Source: Yponomeuta sedellus (lineage: Eukaryota; Arthropoda; Insecta; Lepidoptera; Yponomeutidae). Taken from it: 64,000 nt of DNA. Every line of letters starts with the position of its first letter. The stretch's first letter is position 1. Location of the stretch: positions 10,034,692 through 10,098,691 of the forward strand of contig OW203730.1 of the NCBI GenBank assembly GCA_934045075.1. Direction: 5' to 3'. Positions 52,461 to 63,342 of this stretch are shown here, piece by piece. Below the pieces are notes generated by a model, which ran no database searches, was not told the DNA's origin, and was given only the letters and a program-made list of their open reading frames with translations. Made by a program: the position numbers and the translations under genes.

Positions 52461-52816
52461 GTTCCCTTGTATGTCCCCACTGCTGGGGCACGGGTCTCTT
52501 CCTGCATCGCAGGAAGGTTAGGCCATACTCCACCACGGGGGCCAAGTCCGGGTTGGTGGAGGATTGTAAGACAGTGGCGGGCCTTACTGTCAGAAGTTAT
52601 CAAGCCGCCCATAAGGCCTCTGACATGGCTTAACGACTGCCATTATATGACAGCCGGCACCAACAGCTTAACGTGCCTTGCGAAGCACGGAAGCGCCCGG
52701 AAAAATGCCACTAGCGGTAGTCACGGAATGCTCACCCATCCCGTACCTAACCGCGCCTGTTGTTGCTTAACCAAGTGATTGATTCCAATTACTCGGTTCG
52801 CCTAGGCCACGAGCGC
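52461..52816 (-). mobile_element. 5S-SINE, full length, well preserved
   Basis: Only about 600 bp from the previous copy and in the same orientation, yet distinct in small changes, so an independent insertion. A-box region TTAAGCAACAACAGGCGCGG; AGGTACGGGATGGGTGA for the intermediate element and C box. CCTTCCTGCGATGCAGGAAG hairpin in the body. Confidence 0.86.
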
Positions 52817-52854
52817 TACGAGCACAAATTATGTATTCCGCCGTAATCCACCTT

Positions 52855-52910
52855 ATTCTTCTTCTTCTTCGGGCTATATTATGTATTTCACTGCTGGACA
52901 TAGTCACATA
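52855..52910 (-). repeat. RTE-type LINE 3' end fragment
   Basis: CTTCTTCTTCGGGCTATATT and CACTGCTGGACATAG. Confidence 0.6.
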
Positions 52911-54234
52911 TTCAATTAATGTTATTAGTCGATTATTTTTACAGTATATTTAATATAGCGATTATGGTTAGCCACTGATTATGGTTCAGAACGTGTCCTT
53001 GATAGGTCAGACTGAATAATCTCTAGAGTAAATATAAAAAAATTGAGTAGAATGGCTGATTTAATATTTCGATATGGTCTTATAAGCAAATTTATTGATC
53101 TCAATAAATAAAATAACCCGTATAAGCTTCACTGGACTTTCTGAAACAACAAGTATACTACACTTTGCCTGGGTGATTAAAAATCAAGTTTACTGATTTC
53201 AGTTTAAAGTCGTTGTTAAGTAAAGAGGAAAATTGCGAGAACAATTTCAAAGTTAAATTCAATTATCGTCATCTTGACGCAATTAGGTAAATTGAACTGG
53301 AATCACGACAATTTTGAGTCTTTCTTTTCTATTCTCGCGACTTAAGTTTATTCCATTCATATAATTCATTTTAGACGCAGTTTGCAGGCCCAAAGAACCA
53401 AGATTTGACAATAATTAACAAAAATAGAAGTGCAGTACTTTGCCTTACCGGAATACCAGTATCCTATATCTCAATTCTTCTCCATCGTTATCTATCTGTA
53501 CGCCAAGTGTTCATTACAATTATCTCATGTACTTGTAAGTGCGTTTAGACATTATGGCTTAATTGAGTAATAAACGTTTTAACAATTTTTTACGTTTATA
53601 ATATTAGTGGGATTCAAGAGGACCATTTTTCATGCTATATAAGCAAATAATTTACTCGATTATGAGACAAACGCACAATTTGACGCGTATGTATAATAAA
53701 GTTTCATTAATGTAAAAAAGTGTACGTTTCCTTTCTCAAAAAGAGTATTTTTTAATACACCGACAAAACACACACTTTTCGTCTCACACACAAAACACTA
53801 AACGAAATTAATGAAAAACATGAAAAGAAAAGGTACCCAAACACAGTTTACGCAGTTTCGACGCGGTGTATTTCCGTTACTGCAAAAAGCAACTGACTCA
53901 GCATTTTGCTAATGGTGTAAGCCCTTAACGCAGGTTTTTAGTCAGTACCTATAAAAACATCTCACGAGTCAATAATACTAATAGTAAGTATGTATTAAGT
54001 AATGTATCCAATAATAATAACGCAAGCATAGCAAATATTTACCAAACAGAAACAAAAATAAAATTGAACAAAATGAAATAACAACCATGTCTACTATCCT
54101 TGATGCGAACACAGAGTAAAATTAGTGAAGTTAGTAGTTGCGACGAGAAGTTTGGATAGGAAAGGGAAGCAGAGGCTCAAGCAAATATGCTCATAGTTGC
54201 TTGAGCTTCACACCTAAATCAATCAATCCATCAA
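52911..54234. other. AT-rich, nothing recognised
   Basis: 53860-53930 has a GCAACTGACTCAGCATTTTGC block like that at 6785. No gene signal. Confidence 0.5.
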
Positions 54235-54303
54235 AATGGGTTTATTCAAAGTAGCACAGAAACTGCAACTTAATGAACGTTACAAGTCAATCTAGGCACA
54301 TCT
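54235..54303 (-). repeat. LINE 3' UTR end, second copy of the 11425-11995 family
   Basis: The reverse complement reads GATTGACTTGTAACGTTCAT, GCTACTTTGAATAAACCC, matching 11940-11990. Confidence 0.7.
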
Positions 54304-54305
54304 AA

Positions 54306-54549
54306 AGTCTATTTATTCTTACTTGACCATTTTAGTAAACAAGATTCTACCGGTAAAGTAGACTTTTTAGTCTAAAACTGTCATATTCCCATAAATGAAG
54401 TAACCTGGGACACTAGTTTCGATAACACGCTGACCATTTTATAAACGAAGTACATAAACTTGCGAGAAAATATCTACTTTTGTCATCAAATGCCAATTTT
54501 TAGGTTAGAATCTTGTTTACTAAATTGGACAAGTAATGATAAATAGACT
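54306..54549. mobile_element. MITE with 44-bp terminal inverted repeats
   Basis: Left end AGTCTATTTATTCTTACTTG... (54306-54349) is repeated inverted at 54506-54549 with a few mismatches. The 244-bp element has no coding capacity and directly abuts the LINE end at 54303. Confidence 0.72.
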
Positions 54550-55021
54550 GTACTAAACACTTCAAGGACTGGGACGGATGTGTGTATAAAATAAGGTTAT
54601 TTTGTACACACAATCATGTTTTTAACTATTTTTTTATGTTCTCCACGCATCGGTAAACGGAAAGAGACGAGTAAATATAGTAACTATAATTTATTAATTA
54701 TAATATATCCAAAACAAGAACGAAAATTACTTATTAAAAAATATTTTCATCCGTTTACCAGTTAAGTACTTGAGTATTCGTATCATATGCATGACAAGTG
54801 TAAGTAAAATATAATTTTGTCCTAGTCGTTAGCTATAGTGTATGTGTGTGAGGTCGCGTGTGTAGGTATGTGTATGTGCGTGTGCGTGTATGGGGGTGTA
54901 TTATAAGCTTATGAAATTGAAACATGGTTTAAATGGTTTATCGCGAGCTATTAAATAATGTTGATGAAACTTAAGACATTTCCCAGGATTTTGACCAGTT
55001 GCAAACCCCTTGCACCGCCAA
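54550..55021. other. no gene; TG-rich stretch
   Basis: GTGT/GTAT-rich segment at 54840-54900; otherwise nothing. Confidence 0.5.
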
Positions 55022-55139
55022 ACCCAAGACAGTGCTAGTTTCCCAGTTAGCCTAAGACAGTAGTATTATTTATTGTTCTGCTTTACAATAAATAATACTA
55101 CTGTCTTAGGCTAACTGGGAAACTAGCACTGTCTTGGGT
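55022..55139. repeat. perfect 55-bp-arm hairpin
   Basis: Arm 55022-55076 (starts ACCCAAGACAGTGCTAGTTT) and arm 55085-55139 are exact reverse complements (55 of 55) around the 8-base loop TCTGCTTT. No coding, no second copy in the window and no clear target duplication. Confidence 0.92.
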
Positions 55140-55184
55140 GCTATGACGAGCACATAGCCCCTTCTCCACGTCACCTGTTGGTTG

Positions 55185-55275
55185 ACTAGAATAAAATACT
55201 ATTTAGTATTAAGCCCGCCAATTGTACAATCTTTACAGGTACAATAAAGAATTTTATAATAATAATAATATTTGG
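55185..55275 (+). repeat. LINE/SINE 3' end fragment
   Basis: TACTATTTAGTATTAAGCCC, CAATAAAGAATTTTATAATA; same family as 60777-60845. Confidence 0.6.
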
Positions 55276-56168
55276 GTTATTCCAACACACATAACAAATA
55301 TGTCTGTCGCTGACCACAAGGAGGCCCGCCGTGAACTGGGTTTCCTCCTCTATTTCGATTTCCTTCTAATTATCAAGGAAAAGTTATAAAGGGGGAAATG
55401 ATTGCATCCATCAGTTCGTACATTTCAGGCCTGTCGGATTTCCTTCTGTTGACGACTGTCTTGCAAACAATCTCCCTAAGTGCCCTATCTTTTGCGCCGC
55501 TCCGTTGCCGTTGTTGTTTGATGGAAAAAATACTCGTCACAGATGAATGGATTAGCTTTCTAATAAATTAGAGCTCTCGCTGTCTTCTCTACCGTAATAG
55601 ATTTTTTAACTTTGTAGCATAAACTGGGCAACGTCTCCCAAGGAGTCACTCGAGAGCAATGATTAAGGCTTACTTACTCGTACGTAATCGTCTATTCTCA
55701 ACAAGGAAAGATTCTAAAATTAAATAATAAGCTGAGGCTTAAGAATAAGGCTTTAGTGCGAGACAGATTGTCATATCGAGGGTTTCATCCGTAAATATAT
55801 TAACGGCCTTATTTATAAAAAACAGATTTCTCTATAACACTTTAAAGACTGAGTTATAGCCGGTTTATAACAAGAAATCCTCTCGTTAACCGGCCTTGAG
55901 TGTGTTTTGCAGAAACTTTTTGTAAATTAGACTGTATAGTGTGTACATTCTACTATGCTTCCAGAAATAATGCCCCCTATAGGTTAAACAGACAGACAAA
56001 CATATATTGCAGATTGCAAGCATATTAACAGGATCCTGTTTGGACCGCAATCCTAAAAACTTTGAAACATCACGTTCGTTGTATGAATACCACAGATTAA
56101 AAAGTCAACATGAAGACTAGATACTAGATATAATAAAGACAATAAAAACACAGTCAACATAAAAGTAG
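55276..56168. other. no recognisable feature
   Basis: 55300-55600 is less AT-rich but broken by stops in all frames; old retroposon coding remnant possible, not assigned. Confidence 0.45.
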
Positions 56169-56696
56169 AAGCGCTCGTGGGCTAGTCGAACCAGGTAAGT
56201 AATTAGAATCGATCATTTGAGTTAAGCAACAATAGGTGCGGTCAGGTGCAGGATGGGTCACCGTCCCGTGACTAGCAGTGGCATTTTTTTCCAAGCGCTT
56301 CCGTGCTTCGCAAGGCACATTACGCCGTTGGTGCCGGCTCTCATGCAATGGCAAACGTTAAGCCATGTCAGAGCCCTTATGGGCGGCTTGATAACTTCAT
56401 ACAGAAACGCCCGCCACTGTCTTACAATCTCCACCAACCCGGACTTGGCCCCCACGGTGGAGTATGGACTAACCTTCCTGTGATGATCAGGAAGAGACCC
56501 GTGCCCCATTAGTAGGGAAATTTTTGCATCTACGTAATGAGATGATTTATACAGGGTCCAGTGGTACCTTCACTGACACTAGATGGGTGAAGGAACTACT
56601 CCGACGCTGTAGTGCCTGGGACACGATTTTATAGATGGTGTAGGTTTGCCCAGCACCCATAGCATCCTGACAAGGGTAGATATCGAAGTGAATCAA
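56169..56696 (+). mobile_element. 5S-SINE interrupted by a D-family SINE
   Basis: The 5S-SINE runs from GCGCTCGTGGGCTAG through TTAAGCAACAATAGGTGCGG and AGGTGCAGGATGGGTCACC to about 56519 (GTGCCCCATTAGTAGGG). Its last block, AGGGTAGATATCGA, resumes at 56684 after D-family DNA. Confidence 0.75.
56520..56683 (-). mobile_element. D-family SINE nested in the 5S-SINE
   Basis: Minus-strand D sequence, from TTTTTGCATCTACGTAATGA (3' end) to GCCCAGCACCCATAGCATCC (5' truncation before the tRNA-like head). Confidence 0.75.
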
Positions 56697-56879
56697 TATA
56701 CGTGCTCACTTTGTTTCAAGCCTCGGGGCGGGAATAAACGTAGTTATGTTTTAACGGGCTAATATTTAGCTAGTCTTAACCTCCTACAACGAGTTTCCAG
56801 GGAAAACTGAATTATGACGCTGACTGACCTCCCCTATGACCTGTCTCTCTACTTTGACAACAAACTTATAGTACCATAC

Positions 56880-57111
56880 ATTGTCTACTAGTTACATTCT
56901 TTTTTTAATGCACTAACCCGTGCTAAGGATATTCTCTGTACGTAATACAGAGAATATTGTAAAGAGGTTCGAAATTTCACTGATGCCGGTGAGTCGCCCA
57001 TTAGCTCAGTTGGAAAGAGCGCTGGCACGGATAGCCAGAGGTCGCGGGTTCGAATCCCGGCATGGGTGAAATTTTTAGTCTCTAAATAGGTTTTTTAAAT
57101 TGTCTACTAGT
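56880..57111 (+). mobile_element. T1 SINE with 5' inversion and 13-bp target duplication
   Basis: Element 56893-57098 between ATTGTCTACTAGT copies (56880-56892 and 57099-57111). The first 35 bases are minus-oriented tail (TTTTTTTAATGCACTAACCC); the rest is plus: TTCGAAATTTCACTGATGCC, then the complete tRNA-like head with TTAGCTCAGTTGG and GGTTCGAATCCC, ending TAGGTTTTTTAAAT. The T6 run is a plausible Pol III terminator and here coincides with the element's 3' end. Confidence 0.88.
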
Positions 57112-58239
57112 GTCCCTGTCGTAACTAATAAGACAGAAGGGCTTAGCAACAGTGTTTTCGTTGAATCTGTTGACAGCAATCTTTGAATCCTAGTATTTAC
57201 GTTTGGGCTTACTGAGATTTTTCAGCCTAGAATTACTTTTAGGGTCCATAAATTTTGCTTCAACATTGTGGACATATTTTATCGTCCAGCCAGTAATAAA
57301 AAGAGGCTAGATAAAAAACTGATGAAGACTTTAATGTATATATTAAATAACATACATGAAGCTTTCTCAAGTACAATACATTCGATGTTTAAGAAACCTA
57401 TCGATTACCTATATTTTATGATTTACTAAGAATCGTAAGTTTGTCGTTCAAAATAATAACAATGTGCCTTTGTAATTATTTTGTATTTGTTGTTTTTTTT
57501 TCCAGTGTACTATAAAGAATATTCTTATCTTATCAATCAATCAATCATTTATAACTAAGAGTAAATAATTGGTATATATTTTATGGTACTTATTACTTAG
57601 TCACCCTTTACGGGTATTGCAAAATGGGTGAGACTTATATCCAACATCGAAGCATTTATTTATTATTCTCTTGGAGAGAAAAAAGGGTTAATTTAAAAGT
57701 AGAAACAATAGTAGAAACTTAACGTGTTATGTATACAACTGTCATGCAGCTGTTACAAACAGAAATAAACGAAATAAGTAAATAAAATCATTAGCTACGG
57801 TTTAACGTGATCCTTCTGATAAAACTTACTAAGTAAGTACTTAATTAAGCTGAAGAATTTTCTCTTTATTCCTGCTCCATTAAGCTCAGAGCTTAACGAC
57901 ACTTAGGCACCCACTTTCAGATATTGCAACGTAAATACAATGCACATTTTAATAAACAGTGTTACCTGCCCTATTTCTGAGAAAAGGCAATGACAGTTTG
58001 CTGTTTACAATAACCAATCAAGCGGTCCGTACTCGTCCACTGCTGGACATAGACCTCTCTCATGCCACTTTCTTATATCCTTGGCCAATAACTTTTGTTT
58101 TACGCCTGTCGAAATATTTTTTTAATCATTGTCAATAACTTTTCCAATAACGTCGGGTAATTGTAAAAAAAATATAATAAACGAGTGAAATCCGTATAAA
58201 AACAGTTTTAATTATGTCTAGTGCTCGTGTTCGATATCG
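57112..58239. other. AT-rich with small LINE-end relics
   Basis: 57510-57540 has the AAAGAATATTCTTATCTTATC end; 58025-58065 a reversed RTE 3' piece (CCACTGCTGGACATAG). No gene signal. Confidence 0.5.
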
Positions 58240-58378
58240 ATCGATATCTACCCTTTTATGTCCCCATTGCTGGGGCACGGGTCTCTTCTTGCATCGCAGG
58301 AAGGTTAAGCCATACTCCACCACGGGGGCCAAGTCCGGGTTGGTGGAGGATTGTAAGACAGTGGCGGGTCTTACTGCT
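58240..58378 (-). repeat. 5S-SINE, 3' part
   Basis: CGATCGATATCTACCCTTTT, CCCCATTGCTGGGGCACGGG and GTCCGGGTTGGTGGAGGATT, then broken at ACTG. The tail is a small GATATC/GATC repeat. Confidence 0.75.
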
Positions 58379-58506
58379 CGTGTTAACCTTAGAAAATAAC
58401 TTTTCCATTATATTTTTTTGTTTTTATGCTTTGTCCACGTTAATTCATCCAAATATGAAGTATTTAGCAAATTAAGCTTTAAAGCACAAGTTTTTGTAGA
58501 AGTAGA

Positions 58507-58617
58507 GTTTTTAGGACGCTGGCTGAACATCCAAATGTTGCGGTTTTTCTTTCAATGAGGTCTATCTAGAGGTTTTATTTTTTATCACACGATAACTATG
58601 TACAAGCCTTTACTGAT
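58507..58617 (+). repeat. partial direct copy of the foldback element
   Basis: Repeats 58696-58806 (TTTTTAGGACGCTGGCTGAA, TCAATGAGGTCTATCTAGAG) almost exactly, 189 bp upstream. Confidence 0.88.
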
Positions 58618-58636
58618 AAGTAGTAATCAGTAGTAG

Positions 58637-58977
58637 ATCAGCTTGAATTTAGTTTTTTGCTATTTTCTCTGTAAGCCCTTACTTTTTATCACACAGTTTT
58701 TAGGACGCTGGCTGAACATCCAAATGATGCGGTTTTTCTTTCAATGAGGTCTATCTAGAGGTTTTATTTTTTATCACACGATAACTATGTACAAGCCTTT
58801 ACTGATAAGTAGTAAAGGCTTGTACATAGTTATCGTGTGATAAAAAATAAAACCTCTAGATAGACCTCATTGAAAGAAAAACCGCAATATTTGGATGTTC
58901 AGCCAGCGTCCTAAAAACTGTGTGATAAAAAGTAAGGGCTTACAGAGAAAATAGCAAAAAACTAAATTCAAGCTGAT
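58637..58977. mobile_element. foldback element, 166-bp arms
   Basis: Arm 58637-58802 and arm 58812-58977 are near-perfect reverse complements (two mismatches seen, at the CCAAATGATGCGG site) around the 9-base loop TGATAAGTA. Ends ATCAGCTTGAATTTAG. No coding capacity. A transcript would form long double-stranded RNA. Confidence 0.9.
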
Positions 58978-59869
58978 GCAAGCTAGACATACTCAACCAC
59001 AATGTGAAATCAAGCAAAAAAGAAGCACGTACGCCTCTCACAATATCGGTAAGAGAACCCCACATAACAAAAAGCTCCATTTACACCCCGGGGACGCCGT
59101 ATAATCCGAAGGCTCGTCAACTGAAATCAACCTTAATATTGAACTGTCACCGTCCATACTTCTAATACGTTTCCCGACCCACAAGTTGAAATGAAAAGCG
59201 AAAACACGGTTGCAATAAACCGAGCCGCTACTACGAGTTGTATTAATATTATATTTTACTGCACACAAGACATTAAACAGTTACGTAATAAATAACATGT
59301 ACAATTTAAAAGAGTTGTGTAGAAGGAAATGAAGATTGAAAAGTGCATTGTCACCCTAGGGGTGAAAGTAACTTATTTACCCCGGAGGCGGGGTTCGGTA
59401 CTCCAGCGTAGCGAAGGCTTTACTGACTATAGTTCGAAGGACTTAATAGTCTTTGATCCGTGATAAACACTGCGCTTTTCGGTACGAGTAAGGAAAGAAT
59501 AAAAATATACCTACAACACAAAAAAAGTTACTTGTAGATCGGCTTGCCATTTTCTTGCCTATTTTTTTTATTTAGAAGATCCTAAGAAGCGGGTTGAAAG
59601 TAATACTTACTTTTCAGCCCTAGGGAAAATGGACATCAATACACGACTGACAAATTATAAAAAAAACTTTTTCTATTTTCAGTTTCTGCTAAATCATGTT
59701 CCAACTTTTTGTTTAGCCACTCCATTACAGCGCGATGTAAAATTAAAACTTAAAGTTAAGTATTGACTAAAGAATACGTTCTTTGAAACAACTTTTAATG
59801 CTGTTATAAGAAACTGTTGAAAGTAAAATATGATTTACTTACAACAATTTCTTTAACAAAAACATTACA
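58978..59869. other. no recognised gene
   Basis: A 76-codon open stretch at 59038-59268 (minus) has no motif or start context. 59340-59470 is slightly GC-richer (CCCCGGAGGCGGGG) but unassigned. Confidence 0.45.
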
Positions 59870-59985
59870 TAGCATTACATACAGGCACATACTTTGCTTC
59901 TGGCCGACACTGGGATACCCTGTGTCGTGGGAACCAGAAATAAAAACATCACAAACATGTAAACATCCAAGACATGAGGATTTTT
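59870..59985 (-). repeat. E-family SINE, body only
   Basis: GGCACATACTTTGCTTCTGG, GGATACCCTGTGTCGTGG and AACATCCAAGACATGAGGA match 18990-19110; the tRNA-like head is missing. Confidence 0.7.
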
Positions 59986-60451
59986 TCCAGCTTTAGAACA
60001 ACATTTGGGAAAATGATTTACTATATTTTTAATAATCAAAGTCAAAAATAATGACTAAGTAGCTGACCTATAACAGAATAAAAAAATTGGTGGAAAAGGG
60101 ATAACCCGTTCTTTACATTTTTTCGAGTTACAGAGTTTTGCTCAGACTTTTCTTGTATTCGTAATGAAAATCACTGTATCTCGGGGTGAGGACATTTTTA
60201 GTCCCTCGAACTATTGGTTGGACTATTGGCTAAACCCCGTCGTTGTACTAAATAGGTTACATTCACACCTTCAATCAATGTAGTATTAATTATTGCAACA
60301 AATTAAAATAATACATTTTGTATTCGTTCCACTGTAGGCCAAAGGTCTTCTCTCAGTGGGTTTAATTACCAAGCGTGCCACCGCGGATTAACAATTTCAA
60401 AAAGCATGTAAACATTTTTTGAACTAAAACGTTCGTAAGCACAACACATTG

Positions 60452-60625
60452 TAGACTCTTCCGATATAACAACACCCGTAAGTAGATCCGGACTAAAAGT
60501 CTACAGCATGTAAACATCTTGGGCGCTCAGGTTACATCACGATATTTTCCTTTACACTTAGTGAGTGGTGTTGCTATAATAAATTCACAAATGTACCTAC
60601 GTCATTTCAAAAACAAAGTCATTTT
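60452..60625 (-). repeat. D-type SINE body and a shared 50-bp block
   Basis: 60452-60502 is the inverse of 9617-9665. 60530-60625 carries CACGATATTTTCCTTTACAC and ACAAAGTCATT in reverse, like D-family elements. Confidence 0.55.
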
Positions 60626-60776
60626 CAATGATCGGAATGAAACGGAAATGGAATAAAATGAACTTTTGCTTCACATTTAATCACAAATGCTTAAAAAAAA
60701 TAACTTTAAAGTTTAAAATAGCTTTTAGCTGGAAGAAAATACTAATAAATACGGGTTCGCTGGAAGAAAATACTAC

Positions 60777-60845
60777 CTAGTATTAAGCTCGCCTTTGTAC
60801 AAATTTGTTTTAGTGCAATAAAGAATTTTTAATTCATTCATTCAA
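60777..60845 (+). repeat. LINE/SINE 3' end fragment
   Basis: TACCTAGTATTAAGCTCGCC, TGCAATAAAGAATTTTTAATTC. Confidence 0.6.
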
Positions 60846-61939
60846 AATATTTACTTCCGGCGCAGTCGGGTGAAAATAAGGTACAAACACTATGCGGTAA
60901 AGATAATAGGCTTAATTAGCTCTTTGCTCTTTGTTGCAACGTCTAGGCAAATTTTCAACACGCAGGATTGAGGAACATTGTTTCGATTTCCAACACATTG
61001 ATTTTTAATGTTTAAACGTTAATTTTTTAAGTTGTCTTCATGAGGGTACTTAAATTTGTGAGAATATTTACTCTCTGCTTTACTCCTTATGCTAAAATAC
61101 TTTGAGCCTAGCTAAATTGCATACAAAAGAGAAACAAGTGACAGCTATCTGCAGTACATTAACAGGTTGTTAGCGTGCAGGAAATCGTGGTTACTTATGA
61201 CCCTGTTAAAAACTCACACAATTCCGAGTCTTTAAAATTAAGACGCAAAATCTCTTTGACGGGGTTCCAAAAGTATACATTTAAATAATCACCGACACCT
61301 TTGCTTCAATGTTTGGTTTACCCAAACATTCAGCTTTTATTTTCATCATTAAGAATGAAATTCAATGCAACATGTAAGTAATTTTGCTGTTTATTTATCA
61401 TGGCTAAAGTTGACCTAAATTTCAACCGACAAGAACTAACTTTACGTTAACCGTTGAACTAGGAAAGGACTTCTTCCGCTTATAACAATTTGTAGCAAGT
61501 ATAACACATACCGCTTTGTCCCGACCAACCTCCTCGTCATGGTTCGTTCGCAACACAGAAGAAGTTTTCCAACTCGTCTAAGTTAGCACTCTAGGGAGCT
61601 GTCATGGAACAAGACTGTCTAAGCCCCTGGCGTTGTTGGTTGGCTCTACAGTAGCTTAAACCTGGAGCTCCATCTGTCCAAACGGTTGCTTTTGTACGGG
61701 GGTGACCAGATTTTGCAGAATATTTTTGCGCTGCTATCGCTTGGTCAGGTGGATGGAAGGGATTATTGTAACGGGCACAATTTAAAGGGGAAATAGGCCT
61801 GATAATTCCTAATTATAATGGGTAAAATTAAATTGCCAAATATAATCTGAAATTCGGGATATCGAAGAGTATTATTAATAAAGTAATTTAATTTACTGTA
61901 GTTTTACTTTGAATGACAGGATACGGAATAGTCTGATTA
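60846..61939. other. no recognisable feature
   Basis: No open frame or shared repeat; 61500-61780 is less AT-rich but without motif. Confidence 0.5.
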
Positions 61940-62275
61940 GAGAACGTTGTTGACTGAAAGAGGATGTAGAATGGACAAAGGAATGTTGCGTTGGTTTGGA
62001 CATGTGGAGAGGATGAAGCAAGAAAGATTGACGAAACAAATATATATTGCTAACGTGAGTGGAAGGGCTAGTAAGGGACGTCCCAGCCGGACATACATCG
62101 ATCAAATAGGGGATGTATTAGCAAAGGGGAAGATAAAAAGTATGCGAAACCGGCGTGCGTGCATGCAACGACTTATGAACGTTGATGAAGCGAAGGTGAT
62201 CTGTCAGGATCGTGGCAAGTGATAGGCCCTGGTATATGCCTACCCCTCTGCGATATAGGCGTGAGGTTGTGTGTG
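61940..62275 (+). pseudogene. LINE ORF2 C-terminal fragment (RTE-like)
   Basis: Open 91 codons (61947-62222) with MLRWFGHVERMKQERLTK, YIANVSGRASKGRP, TYIDQIGDVLAKGK and RRACMQRLMNVDEAKVIC, ending at TGA. Then ATGCCTACCCCTCTGCG and GGCGTGAGG, the family's 3' tail, and a short TG run. It is the best preserved copy of the family, but 5'-truncated and without catalytic domain. Confidence 0.78.
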
Positions 62276-63342
62276 TAATTTTTTTTATTGGTTTCTTCTT
62301 TAATCATGTTCGTACTTATTTGTTTAACTTAGTTGTTACTTATTTATGACATTGTAGACATTTTAGAGTCACAAATGCGTGACTCATGCCATCGTATTTG
62401 TACTCATGTTGGTTAAAGAAAGACAAACGGCATTCGGTTTCACACACCTAGTAGCACCATTTTTGGCTCGTTACTACTCGGTATAATAGTTATGTCATCA
62501 CGTCATCGTCAAGATGGTACAGCTATCTTTTTGTAATTCAGCCAACAGATACGATGACTTTACTCAGTATATCACCAGAATTTGAGACTAAAATTATTAA
62601 GAAACCCTGTTCTCTGCCTACCTCTCTGGTATCCACGTTCGACATTGAAGACTGTAAGCTCATACAATCTTAAACTATAAACTCAATACAAAGAAAAAAT
62701 ACAATAAAATACTTTTTATGTGCATAAGTTGCGGTATTTTCCTGTTGCTGTAAAAGGCAGCCGGCTATTTCAGTTCTTTCATTAAATTATTTAGTTTTTA
62801 CGAAGAAAATGCAGTCTATGTTCAAAAACCTAGAGTAAGAATTTTTCCCATGGCCGTTTTTTCTTGGTCAAAATATTCTCATTTCGATGAGAATGTCTAG
62901 ACCATGAAAATCGGCTTTAAATAAATAATGCTTTATTAAAAACAACGGTTACAAAGCATCTTTTATTTTCGCCGAGACTTTTAACGATAAAGGACAAGGC
63001 GTCAAAGTCTTTGTTCCAAGCGTTCATAATAATATCAATCCCCACGACTTTGTTGCCAATTGCCAATCGAATGTGTATATTATTATTGACCTATTAATCC
63101 ACAAAATATTCCATCAAACACACCGATATTGGTATGTTTGATGAATGAAATTGGTGTATAAAAAAGTTGTCTTTTTTCGTTTGCGGGTAGTTGAACTAAA
63201 CACAACAATTAATTTGTTCTTAGATTTAATTAATTGATTTTGCAAGTTTAAATCGCAATTTGTATATGTACAGTGATTAGTTACTTACTATAATACCTGC
63301 CAGCTGTATTGCAACATAAATCACATCACATCACAATTCACT
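62276..63342. other. AT-rich; possible upstream region of the next frame
   Basis: No repeat assigned apart from a weak GCTGTAAAAGGCAGCCGGC block (62745). The last 40 bases before 63343 contain CACATCACATCACAATTCACT, a simple 5' leader-like run. Confidence 0.45.

Noticed and set aside
59038..59268. 76-codon minus-strand frame beside the foldback element
   Set aside because: No motif; frame probably accidental.
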